Assembly (NCBI GenBank): GCA_937901745.1
Contig: CALGSZ010000047.1
Location: 1 to 63,923, forward strand
Length of the DNA: 63,923 nt
Source of the DNA: an uncultured Chloroflexota bacterium
Lineage (GTDB): Bacteria; Chloroflexota; Chloroflexia; Thermomicrobiales; UBA6265
Reading direction: 5' to 3'
Positions within the stretch are counted from its first letter, which is position 1. Each line of letters opens with the position of its first letter. Of the stretch, positions 8,298 through 15,659 are shown piece by piece. The notes under the pieces were generated by a model, which did not search any database, was not told the origin of the DNA, and saw only the letters and a program-made list of their open reading frames with translations. The translations under genes and the position numbers were made by a program.

Positions 8298-9083
8298 ATG
8301 GATCACCAGGAACCCCAGAGTGGAGCCGGCACCAGCGGCGTGCCGAGAGAGTTCATCGCCCTGACGCACGGTCAGGAGTGGGTCGAGTTCTACGAGTCGT
8401 TCGACAAGCTCGTCCAGGACCACCTCCAGCGCTCCTCCGAGCTGCTTCGCCGCGCGCTGGCGCTGCCGGAAGTCGCCGATCGCGAGGTCGCGCAGGTCCG
8501 CGCGGAGATGGAGGCCAAGCTCGCCGCCGAGCGCGAGCAGAGCCGGAAGCTTCTCGGCCAGCTGCGCGAGGAGCTCGCCGCCAGCCAGCGCCAAGTCAGC
8601 GCCCTCTCGGAGAGCGTCCAGAGCCTGATCGCCGATCTCGATCGCCTCAACGCGCGGCTCGGCGAGTCGCTCCAGAGCTATGACGAGGAGAAGGGCGCGG
8701 CCGAGGCGGCGCCCGCTCAGGCCGAGAACCCGGTCATCGCTGGGGCCACGGATTCCTTCGTCGCCAGCGCGACCGCGACGGCCGAGGCTGGCGAGGCCAC
8801 GCCGGAGCAGACGACGGGTGAGGCGCCGGTCGCCGTGACCGCCGAGGCGTCTTCCGAGGAGCCGGCGGCTGATGAGGTCGCCGCTCAGCCGGAGGAGCCG
8901 GCGAGCGCCCCGGTCGATCTCGCCGCGATCGCCGCGTCGGAAGCCGCCGAGCCCGCCAGCGAGACCACGGAGCCGGCGCCCGACGAGGCGCGCAAGGGCA
9001 CGAACTACCTGAACGGCGACAACAGCACGGTCGATCGCCCGCGGCCGCACTGGCTCTCGGTCACGCGGATCGGCACTCGCTAG
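8298..9083 (+). CDS. Acidic coiled-coil protein of unknown function
   Basis: 261 residues from ATG 8298, which has GGAGG five bases upstream; an open frame to 8244 lacks a site. After a short conserved head (EFIALTHGQEWVEFYESFDK) the protein is coiled coil from about residue 50 to 130, then a long Ala/Glu/Pro/Thr tail, very acidic and probably disordered, ending in a small basic patch (RPRPHWLSVTRIG). No known domain is recognised. It follows another coiled-coil gene by 240 bases in the same direction, and a hairpin terminator follows it. A scaffold or cell-envelope tether role is a guess from composition. Confidence 0.7.
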   Translation: MDHQEPQSGAGTSGVPREFIALTHGQEWVEFYESFDKLVQDHLQRSSELLRRALALPEVADREVAQVRAEMEAKLAAEREQSRKLLGQLREELAASQRQVSALSESVQSLIADLDRLNARLGESLQSYDEEKGAAEAAPAQAENPVIAGATDSFVASATATAEAGEATPEQTTGEAPVAVTAEASSEEPAADEVAAQPEEPASAPVDLAAIAASEAAEPASETTEPAPDEARKGTNYLNGDNSTVDRPRPHWLSVTRIGTR

Positions 9084-9111
9084 TACGCGCTCGAATCAAC
9101 GACACTCTGAC

Positions 9112-9151
9112 AGCAGCGGCCCTCGGTCAGTCCGGGGCCGCTGCTCGTTTG
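9112..9151. terminator. Bidirectional rho-independent-like terminator
   Basis: AGCAGCGGCCC (9112-9122) and GGGCCGCTGCT (9135-9145) pair perfectly, followed by CGTTTGT. It lies between convergent genes and can serve both. Confidence 0.7.
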
Positions 9152-9155
9152 TCGA

Positions 9156-10019
9156 TCAGAGTCGGATCACCGGGTTCCGCAGGGAGCCGATGCCGTCGAT
9201 GATGATCTCGACCTCGTCACCGTCTTCAAGCGTGAACTCCGACGGCGGGACGATGCCAGTGCCGGTCATCAGAATGACGCCGGCCGGGAACTCGTTGTAC
9301 CGACGCAGATACCCGACCAGATCCTCGAACGTCCGGTGCATCTGCGCCGTCGATGTCTCGCCTTCGAACTGAACCTCGCCGCCGCGCCGGATGATCAGGC
9401 GGATCGTCAGGTTTCGCGCGTCCGGGACTTCCCAGACCAGCGCGATGACCGGCCCGACCGCCGCGGCGCACATGTAGACCTTCGCCTGCGGGAGATAGAG
9501 CGGGTTCTCCCCTTCGATCGAGCGCGAGGAGACGTCGTTGCCGACGGTGTAGCCAACGATCTCGCCGCTGCTGTTGATGACGAGCGCGAGCTCGGGCTCC
9601 GGGACATCCCAGGTCGAATCGCCGCGGACGGCGACCGGCTCGCCCGGCCCGGACACGCGATTCGGCGTCGCCTTCAGGAACAGCTCCGGCCGATCGGCCT
9701 CATAGACGCGGTCGTAGACGGTCTTCTCGCGCGACTCTTCCATGCGAGCGTCGCGGCTCCGCAGGTACGTGACGCCCGCCGCCCAGATTTCCTGCTGGTC
9801 AATCGGCGCGGCCAGCGTCACCGACGACAGCGGCACACCGGTCGCCCCGCTACGGCGGACCGCCTCGATCCGGTCTCGCAGCTCGGCCAGCGACATTTGC
9901 AGCGCCTCGGCGAGTGAGCCGGGTCCGCCCGCGGCCCCCACGTCGATGACGTTCTCACCTTCGACATACCCTAGCCGTGGCTCCTCGCCATCGGCGCTCC
10001 GATACAGGCACAGCGGCAC
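9156..10019 (-). CDS. Fumarylacetoacetate hydrolase family protein, probable 2,4-diketo-3-deoxy-sugar-acid hydrolase
   Basis: 287 residues with a GTG start behind AAGGAGGG. The FAH fold is clear in the C-terminal 200 residues: the metal-binding acid in VPEPELALVIN, the GYTVGNDVSSRSIEGENPLY segment, the lysine in LPQAKVYMC, and FPAGVILMTGTGIVPP. The family cleaves C-C bonds of diketo acids or dehydrates 2-keto-3-deoxy-pentonates. A few kilobases away lie an L-rhamnonate dehydratase and an SDR dehydrogenase. These are the two partner enzymes of the diketo-hydrolase pathway for L-rhamnose/L-fucose, so that hydrolase role is the best inference. A keto-deoxy-arabinonate dehydratase role is the main alternative. 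It is transcribed alone. Confidence 0.8.
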   Translation of the reverse strand: MPLCLYRSADGEEPRLGYVEGENVIDVGAAGGPGSLAEALQMSLAELRDRIEAVRRSGATGVPLSSVTLAAPIDQQEIWAAGVTYLRSRDARMEESREKTVYDRVYEADRPELFLKATPNRVSGPGEPVAVRGDSTWDVPEPELALVINSSGEIVGYTVGNDVSSRSIEGENPLYLPQAKVYMCAAAVGPVIALVWEVPDARNLTIRLIIRRGGEVQFEGETSTAQMHRTFEDLVGYLRRYNEFPAGVILMTGTGIVPPSEFTLEDGDEVEIIIDGIGSLRNPVIRL

Positions 10020-10261
10020 GAATGCACCCTCCTTGGCGTTTCACCGCACTCCACCAGCAAATGCAACGTACCGCACATCCTAGCGCACGCCGCGGATTCG
10101 GCGCTCGCGGTCCCGATCCGGCTGAGACGATGCAGCCTGGACCTGATAGAGTGGTCCTAACGGAGTTAACTAGAGAGAGGATGGAACGAGAAGCGGTACG
10201 TCTGCGCCACTCAGAGATCGAGCGACCGCTCCCCCGCGGGACCAGGAGCAGGAGCGAGTAC

Positions 10262-10636
10262 ATGATGCCCCGCACGAGTGAAATGAGCTCCGGCCACTCA
10301 GGTCAGCCTGAGCGCCCGCTGCTGGCCCGAGCGCGGCCGGGCCGCAGAGCCGTCAGCGCGGCGATCGGTCTACTCTCGCTGCTGGTGATGGTCGATGCGA
10401 CGATTCACGCGCGGGACCTCTCCCGCGTCTGGACCGTGAACGGGGTCTCGCGGCTCACCGCGGAGGGTCAACACGCCATCGCGGCGTGGGCGGATTGGGC
10501 AGGGGTCTCCGGCGCGGGGATTGGGTTCTTGCTCGCGGTCGGCGTGATCGCCATATCCATCAACGCGCTACCCGGCCGGAGACTCTGGCGAAGCGCGCTG
10601 GTCCGGCCGCGCCCGAAAGCGCCGCGCCAGTCCTGA
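10262..10636 (+). CDS. Small membrane protein of unknown function
   Basis: 124 residues with two membrane segments (about residues 28-46 and 77-100) joined by a polar stretch containing ARDLSRVWTVNGVSRL and AWADWAG. AGGAG lies seven to eight bases before the ATG at 10262; an ATG three bases later is equally possible. The frame is open much further upstream, but that part is low-quality coding sequence. No family is recognised. It is flanked by convergent or divergent single genes and has no operon partner. Confidence 0.55.
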   Translation: MMPRTSEMSSGHSGQPERPLLARARPGRRAVSAAIGLLSLLVMVDATIHARDLSRVWTVNGVSRLTAEGQHAIAAWADWAGVSGAGIGFLLAVGVIAISINALPGRRLWRSALVRPRPKAPRQS

Positions 10637-10659
10637 TGCAGGCGCATCGCTCGCGGCGG

Positions 10660-10935
10660 TCACTCCACGGCATCGGGATAGACCTCGATCGGACCAAAGA
10701 TGCCATTCATGCGGTAGGCGGAAGAATGCCCACGGGGGCATCCCCAGAACTGCCGGCGGATCGACGCGCCCGACGGGGCTCGCCACCAATGCGTGGAGAG
10801 AATGACTAAGCGCTTGTGGCAGCGCGGGCAGTTCGGGGCACGATCATCCTCGGGCGAGCCCTCTTGTGGCGAGCGCTGCACCGGCATCCGCGCCTCATCT
10901 ATCTCTGTCGCCTCGATCGGCTCGGTATTACTCAC
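10660..10935 (-). CDS. Small zinc-ribbon protein
   Basis: 91 residues starting at GTG 10935. The central part carries CPRCHKRL and, 25 residues on, CPRGH, a CxxC...CxxxH arrangement typical of a single zinc ribbon. The first 30 residues are acidic and probably flexible. A tryptophan pair (THWWRAP) precedes the second knuckle. Such proteins in the phylum are mostly uncharacterised. The sequence RRQFWGCPRGHSSAY resembles the zinc-ribbon half of topoisomerase I C-terminal domains, so nucleic-acid binding is a fair guess. It lies tail to tail with a small membrane protein gene. Confidence 0.6.
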   Translation of the reverse strand: MSNTEPIEATEIDEARMPVQRSPQEGSPEDDRAPNCPRCHKRLVILSTHWWRAPSGASIRRQFWGCPRGHSSAYRMNGIFGPIEVYPDAVE

Positions 10936-11284
10936 GGGGCTTCAGTACTCCACTTGAATTTCCGGCCACGGTGACTTGGGGCCAGAGCGCTCCCCACCGC
11001 CTCGCGCGACAAGACGAAACCGCCGACGGAGCGTGACCACGCGAGACGCGTCGCACCTCGTCATCATTGGACACAAGCATGCGGTGATTGCCGCCGCGTC
11101 GCAATGTTTCAGTCCGGCCTGATCGTCCCGAGCCGATCGGGCCTTCCGGTACCGCCGACGAAGAACCGTTGCGTCACCCAATCCGCGCCGCATTAGCAGC
11201 ACCCGTCCGGACAGGTACCTAACAGATAGAGAGGGGCGATGTTGCCACCGCCCCTCCAATTTGCTCGTGAACACACGAGACTTT
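10936..11284. other. Intergenic region holding a terminator hairpin
   Basis: No coding sequence supported; the frames are arginine-rich noise. GAGGGGCG (11231-11238) and CGCCCCTC (11249-11256) form a perfect stem about 30 bases past the stop of the minus-strand sugar-binding protein gene. This fits transcription termination, although the following T-run is poor. Confidence 0.5.
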
Positions 11285-12331
11285 TTAGGCCGGCGTTGCC
11301 TCCGGGCTCGCGGCCGGGGTCGCCTCGACCTCCGGGATCTCGCTGCAGTCGGCCACGTAGAGGTAACGCCGGATCTCGGGGTCATCCACGTTGTCGCGGG
11401 TGACGATCGAATAGCCGGTAGTGACTACCTTCTCGGACGGCGGTTGCTGCGTCTCGAGGTATTGGACGGCCATCTGGACCGCGGTGTAGCCAATGTCGTA
11501 CGGGTGCTGAGCGATCAGGACGTCAACGATCTCGTTGCGGAGGTCAGCAACCTGCTTCGGCCCGGCGTCGAAGCCGACGATCTTGACCTGTCCTTGCTTG
11601 CCAGCCTCGCGCACCGCCGTCGCCGCGCCCTCCGCGCCGAAGAGGTTCGTTCCGAAGATGCCGGCGAGATCGGGGTGCTGCTGAAGCTTGGCGGCGGTCT
11701 GCGCCGCGGCCGTCGTCGGGTCGTCGTTGTTGTAGTCGAACCCAACGTACTCGATGTCCGGATAGTTCTGGATCTCCTCCTCGAAGCCCTGCTGGCGCTG
11801 ATCGGTCGTCGAGACGCCGGCCTTGACGTTCTGGACGTAGACCTTGCCCTGGTTACCAATCAGCTCAGCGAGCGCCCGAGCCGCGATCCGGCCGCCCTCG
11901 ATGTTGTCGGAGGCGATGTTGGCGAGCGCGATGTCAGCTTCGATTTTGGTATCGACCGTGAAGACGGCAATCCCAGCGTTGATCGCGTCCTGGATCGGGG
12001 CGATCATCGCTACCCGGTCGTTCGGCGCGATCAGGATGGCATCTGGCCGCGCCTGGACGACAGCGTTCAGGATCGGAGTCTGGAGCGTCGCATCGAAGGC
12101 GTCCGGGGCCTGCACCGTGAGATCCACGCCAAGCTCATCCGCGGCTCGCTGCGCTCCGCACGCCATCGAGATGTAGAACTCGTCTGCCTTGACGCCCTGG
12201 ATCAGGGTGATCGACCAACGCTGGTCCTGGGCGGACACACGTCCCGAGCCGATGCAGTTACAGGCCGCCAAGCCGGCAGTTGCGGCACCCGCCTTGACCA
12301 GCCCGCGTCGCGTCAGTCTGATGCGGAACAT
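11285..12331 (-). CDS. Sugar ABC transporter substrate-binding protein (RbsB/XylF type)
   Basis: 348 residues. The N-terminus has a twin-arginine stretch (LTRRGLVKAGAATAGLAACN) with a lipobox-like LAAC, so it is probably a Tat-exported lipoprotein. The mature part is a type I periplasmic binding protein of the ribose/xylose class: ITLIQGVKADEFYISMACGA, DAILIAPND, AVFTVDTKIEADIALANIAS and KIVGFDAGP. I chose the second ATG because GGAGG abuts the first one and is correctly spaced only for the second. The gene is last of the set ATPase, permease, binding protein. Its neighbours (L-rhamnonate dehydratase, SDR) suggest L-rhamnose or a similar 6-deoxy sugar as ligand; this is inference. A strong hairpin precedes it and may set its higher expression. 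Confidence 0.88.
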   Translation of the reverse strand: MFRIRLTRRGLVKAGAATAGLAACNCIGSGRVSAQDQRWSITLIQGVKADEFYISMACGAQRAADELGVDLTVQAPDAFDATLQTPILNAVVQARPDAILIAPNDRVAMIAPIQDAINAGIAVFTVDTKIEADIALANIASDNIEGGRIAARALAELIGNQGKVYVQNVKAGVSTTDQRQQGFEEEIQNYPDIEYVGFDYNNDDPTTAAAQTAAKLQQHPDLAGIFGTNLFGAEGAATAVREAGKQGQVKIVGFDAGPKQVADLRNEIVDVLIAQHPYDIGYTAVQMAVQYLETQQPPSEKVVTTGYSIVTRDNVDDPEIRRYLYVADCSEIPEVEATPAASPEATPA

Positions 12332-12360
12332 GCCCATCCTCCTGTCCTATAGCTACTCGC

Positions 12361-12445
12361 GGCGCACACGGGCGTGCGCCCCGTCGCAGCTTCCCTAAAG
12401 CCCGGGAGCCGGTTGATTCGCGTAGCGCGATATATATCAACCGGC
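12361..12445. repeat. Two hairpins in the permease to binding-protein gap
   Basis: GGCGCAC (12361-12367) pairs with GTGCGCC (12374-12380). GCCGGTTGAT (12408-12417) pairs perfectly with ATCAACCGGC (12436-12445), and a TCGCG/CGCGA inner stem sits inside, giving a long stem with an AT-rich bulge. It lies in the transcript between the permease and binding-protein genes. Confidence 0.6.
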
Positions 12446-12488
12446 GCACCCGCGCGCAATCGGAAACGGCGGATTCGTTCCCGTTGCG

Positions 12489-13541
12489 CTACATGCGCTC
12501 CTCGGCAGCCCGGCGCCGCTGATCGACGTAGACAGCGACGATCAGAATCGCGCCGATCACGACCTGCTGCCAGAACGGCTGGATTCCACCGATGACGAGT
12601 CCGTTCCGCAGCACGGCCGGGATGAAGGTGCCGATGACGGAGCCGATGACAGTCCCGGTTCCGCCGAACAAGCTGGTTCCGCCGATGACGACGGCCGAGA
12701 TCGCGTTGAGATTGTCGGTCGAGTGAGTGGACACCGAGGCGGTCGCGAACCGCGCGATATCCATCGCGCCCGCGATGCCCGCGAGCAGGCCGCTCACGGC
12801 ATAGACCTTGAGCAAGTGGCGATCGACATCAATGCCGGCCCGCCGCGCGGCTGCCGCGTTCGAGCCAATCGCAAAGGTGTATCGGCCGAAACGCGTGAAG
12901 TGGAGCGCGATGATCGCGATCACGACGATGACCGCGGTGACGACGACCAGCACCGGCATAAAATCGAAGATTCGCCGTGCGCCGATCTTCGTTTGCACGT
13001 CATACGGCACGTACGGAACGCTCGCGCCTCGGGAGATGATCGAGGCGGCGCCGAGCGCCATCCCGAGGGTTCCGAGCGTGACAATGAACGGCGGCAGGCG
13101 CAGCTTGGTGATGATCAAGCCATTGACCAGTCCCCAGCCCAACCCGCAGAGAACGGCCACCGCCAAACCGACCGGAATGCCGATGTCCTGGTTCGGGAAC
13201 TGATAGTTGCGGACCTCTTCGGGAGACCCCGAGAGTCGCACCATGACTTTCGCGCCGACGACCGCGGAGAAGACGAGGACGGAGCTCACCGACAGGTCAA
13301 TGCCCGCCGTGATGATGACGAACGTAGCTCCGACCGCCAGCAGCGTCAGCTGGGAAGCATCGAGGGCAATGTTCCGGAAATTGACCGGATCGAAGAATTT
13401 TCCGCCCTCTCTGACGGTGAAGACGGCGATCAGGAGGAGCAGCACGAGAAAGACCCAGCCCGATTGAAAGTTGAGGCGGCGCATCAGCTCTCGCCGCGTG
13501 CGCCCCTCGGCCTGGGCTGACGCCGTTCGCGCATCCGCCAT
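12489..13541 (-). CDS. Sugar ABC transporter permease (RbsC/XylH type)
   Basis: 350 residues with about ten membrane segments. It belongs to the ribose/xylose/galactose branch of ABC importer permeases. The conserved motif region is seen in VIITAGIDLSVSSVLVFSAV, WGLVNGLIITKLRLPPFIVT and AVVIGGTSLFGGTGTVIGSV. The N-terminal 20 residues are a polar cytoplasmic tail. It starts one base after the stop of the ATP-binding protein gene, so translation is coupled. Only one permease gene is present, so the channel should be a homodimer. The substrate is inferred from neighbours to be a deoxy-sugar. Confidence 0.9.
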   Translation of the reverse strand: MADARTASAQAEGRTRRELMRRLNFQSGWVFLVLLLLIAVFTVREGGKFFDPVNFRNIALDASQLTLLAVGATFVIITAGIDLSVSSVLVFSAVVGAKVMVRLSGSPEEVRNYQFPNQDIGIPVGLAVAVLCGLGWGLVNGLIITKLRLPPFIVTLGTLGMALGAASIISRGASVPYVPYDVQTKIGARRIFDFMPVLVVVTAVIVVIAIIALHFTRFGRYTFAIGSNAAAARRAGIDVDRHLLKVYAVSGLLAGIAGAMDIARFATASVSTHSTDNLNAISAVVIGGTSLFGGTGTVIGSVIGTFIPAVLRNGLVIGGIQPFWQQVVIGAILIVAVYVDQRRRAAEERM

Positions 13542-13542
13542 T

Positions 13543-14325
13543 TCAGGCTACCTCCGTCGCCGCGCCGGCCTTGGCCGAACCCGTCATCAGAGCCACCGCG
13601 TCGTCAATTGAGTCCCGCTGAGGATCGAGCTCGGCGACGACTTCCCCGAGCCGTAAGACGACGATCCGATCGGCGACCTCGAAAACGTGCGGCATGTTGT
13701 GGCTGATGAAGACGACCGGGATACCTTGTGCTCGCACCTGGCGGATGAGGTCCAGGACCATTCCCGCCTGAGCCACGCCGAGCGCTGCCGTGGGCTCGTC
13801 CATGATGACAACCTTGCTCGCCCACATCACCGCTCGCGCCACCGCGACGCCCTGTCGCTGGCCGCCGGAGAGGGTACTCATACGCCGCTCAGGATCGGGG
13901 ATGCGCACCCGCAGCCGGGACAGCTGCTGGGCGGTTTCTTCCTTCATCCGCTTCCGATCCAAGAAGCCGAGCTTGCCGAGCAGTCCTGGCCGAAGCAACT
14001 CCCGGCCGAGGTAGATGTTGGCCACCGCGTCTAGATGCGGTGCGATCGCCAGGTCCTGGTATACCGTCTCGATCCCGATCGCCCGGGCATCGTGCGGGGT
14101 GGTGAAATGAACAGGCTGCCCCTGGAAGAAGATCTGACCGCCGTCGGGCTGGAGCACACCCGTCAGGACGTTGATCAGCGTCGATTTCCCCGCGCCGTTG
14201 TCGCCGATCAAGGCAACGATCTCAGCGGGATAGACACTCATATTGACCCGCTTCAGGGCCTGGACTGGCCCAAACCATTTCTCGATGTCCCGCGCCTCCA
14301 GCACGGGCTGATCCCGATTCGCCAT
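13543..14325 (-). CDS. Sugar ABC transporter ATP-binding protein, single-domain
   Basis: 260 residues from ATG 14325 (MANRDQP); an open frame to 14391 has no ribosome site. Walker A is GDNGAGKSTLIN, the Q-loop VYQDLAIAP, the signature LSGGQRQGVAVARAV, Walker B VVIMDEPTAALG and the H-loop VFISHNMPHVFE. It has one nucleotide-binding domain, unlike RbsA or XylG, which have two; the single-domain form is seen in fructose (FrcA-like) importers. It is the first gene of the transporter set and is separated from an upstream SDR gene by a perfect inverted repeat. Confidence 0.9.
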   Translation of the reverse strand: MANRDQPVLEARDIEKWFGPVQALKRVNMSVYPAEIVALIGDNGAGKSTLINVLTGVLQPDGGQIFFQGQPVHFTTPHDARAIGIETVYQDLAIAPHLDAVANIYLGRELLRPGLLGKLGFLDRKRMKEETAQQLSRLRVRIPDPERRMSTLSGGQRQGVAVARAVMWASKVVIMDEPTAALGVAQAGMVLDLIRQVRAQGIPVVFISHNMPHVFEVADRIVVLRLGEVVAELDPQRDSIDDAVALMTGSAKAGAATEVA

Positions 14326-14418
14326 ACGCCCCTCATCGCCAGGTAGCCGATCCTCTCGCACTGGCGCGCTCCTCGGTACATCCATAGTCATTAGTTATCT
14401 ATTCGCAAGCATACCAGC

Positions 14419-14457
14419 AGAGAGGCTCGGACGCTGTCTCACGCACCGAGCCTCTCT
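14419..14457 (-). terminator. Hairpin between SDR and transporter genes
   Basis: AGAGAGGCTCGG (14419-14430) and CCGAGCCTCTCT (14446-14457) pair over 12 bases. It lies 40 to 80 bases past the SDR stop codon. There is no clear T-run, so termination may be partial, leaving the transporter lowly expressed from the SDR promoter. Confidence 0.5.
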
Positions 14458-14498
14458 CGTCTCGCGGCATCCGCCGCGTACTTGGGATGGTTCTGGGG

Positions 14499-15236
14499 TT
14501 AGTAGGTCGCCCGACCGCCGGAGAGATCGAAGACGGCGCCGGTGGAGAAGGTCACCTCATCCGAGCACAGGAAGCAGGCCAGCGCTGCCACTTCATGCGG
14601 TTGCCCGACGCGTCCCATCGGGATGCGGCTGGTCATGTAGCGGATGTGCTCCTCGCTGACCTGCTGCAGGATCTCCGTCTCGATCACCGCGGGGGTGATC
14701 GCGTTGATGATGATCCCCTTCGTGGCCACTTCCTTGGCCAGCGCCTTGGTGAGACCGATCACCCCCGCCTTCGCCGCGGAGTACGGGACCGCGTTTGGGT
14801 TACCTTCCTTGCCGGCAATCGAGGCGATGTTCACGATCCGCCCATAGCCCCGCTCGAGCATCACTGGCACGACAACGCGGCAGCCAAGGAAGACACCGGT
14901 GAGGTCAATGTCGATCACCTGCTGCCACTCTTCCACCGAGAGTTCCCACGCCGGCGCCGAGCGACCAGCGATCCCCGCGTTATTGACGAGGATGTCGATC
15001 TTCCCCCAGCTTTCCTTCGCCCGCTCCACCGCCGCGTCCCACGATTCCGGCGAGGTGACATCGAGCCGCTGAGCGATGGCCGCCGGACCGATCTCCGCCG
15101 CCGTGGCTTCAGCGCGCGGCTGATCGATGTCAGCGATCATCACGTTCGCCCCCTCACGCGCAAGCCGCTCGGCGATCGCCCGCCCGATCCCGCGCGCCGC
15201 TCCCGTAACGATCGCCGCCTTCCCTTCGAATCGCAC
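14499..15236 (-). CDS. SDR family oxidoreductase, probable sugar or keto-deoxy-sugar-acid dehydrogenase
   Basis: 245 residues. I use GTG 15236 (VRFEGKAAIV), which has an AGGGAG site; a frame to 15269 lacks one. It is a classical short-chain dehydrogenase: TGAARGIGRAIA cofactor loop, DID after the second strand (NAD preference), NNAG, the catalytic Ser in NIASIAG, and YSAAK. The C-terminal part is IPMGRVGQPHEVAALACFLC. In the L-rhamnose/L-fucose diketo pathway an SDR either makes the lactone from the sugar or oxidises 2-keto-3-deoxy-rhamnonate at C4. The divergent L-rhamnonate dehydratase and nearby FAH hydrolase support one of these. Sequence alone does not separate them. Confidence 0.85.
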   Translation of the reverse strand: MRFEGKAAIVTGAARGIGRAIAERLAREGANVMIADIDQPRAEATAAEIGPAAIAQRLDVTSPESWDAAVERAKESWGKIDILVNNAGIAGRSAPAWELSVEEWQQVIDIDLTGVFLGCRVVVPVMLERGYGRIVNIASIAGKEGNPNAVPYSAAKAGVIGLTKALAKEVATKGIIINAITPAVIETEILQQVSEEHIRYMTSRIPMGRVGQPHEVAALACFLCSDEVTFSTGAVFDLSGGRATY

Positions 15237-15659
15237 CCCTCGACTCCCTTCTCTCCACGCCTGGCGCAATTCACCGCGCTGGGATGCTCCCCCCTAGCTC
15301 TTGGCAGCACCCCGAGCGCCGTCCACGCCCCGGACCGTCACCAAGAGATTCTTCCACGATTGACGGGCTCGCCGGGCGGTGATACCACTACGCCCGCCTA
15401 ATCCGCGAACACGCTTTCATGGTTGCGAACAAGCGCGTCGCACCAGGAGACTTCGCTCCGTGAGCCGCGATCAAGATCGCACCAACCGCCCAGTCACGCA
15501 AGAGGAGCGGGACGCCATGCCTGAATCACCTCGATCCACTCCACCGGCCGCGCACTCCGGACACACCGCGGCGCGGGCTCGCGCTTGAAATGCGGCTCAA
15601 CGTTGATATCGACACACCGGATCGGCGCGTCACGGCAACCCGGTGGCGGGAGGACGCCA
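15237..15659. promoter_or_regulatory. Divergent intergenic region between SDR and rhamnonate dehydratase genes
   Basis: About 420 bases without a supported gene. It must hold both promoters. GCGAACACGC (about 15407) and GCGAACAAGCGC (about 15426) form an imperfect direct repeat that could bind a regulator. The 3' end carries GGGAGG six bases before the dehydratase ATG. Confidence 0.4.

Noticed and set aside
11261..12352. A 363-codon plus-strand open frame over the second binding-protein gene
   Set aside because: Antisense shadow; the composition is Asp/Arg/Val-rich with no domain, and the minus-strand frame shows a lipoprotein signal and binding fold.
15379..15588. Short open frame upstream of rhmD
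   Set aside because: No ribosome site; the composition looks non-coding, and the region probably holds divergent promoters.
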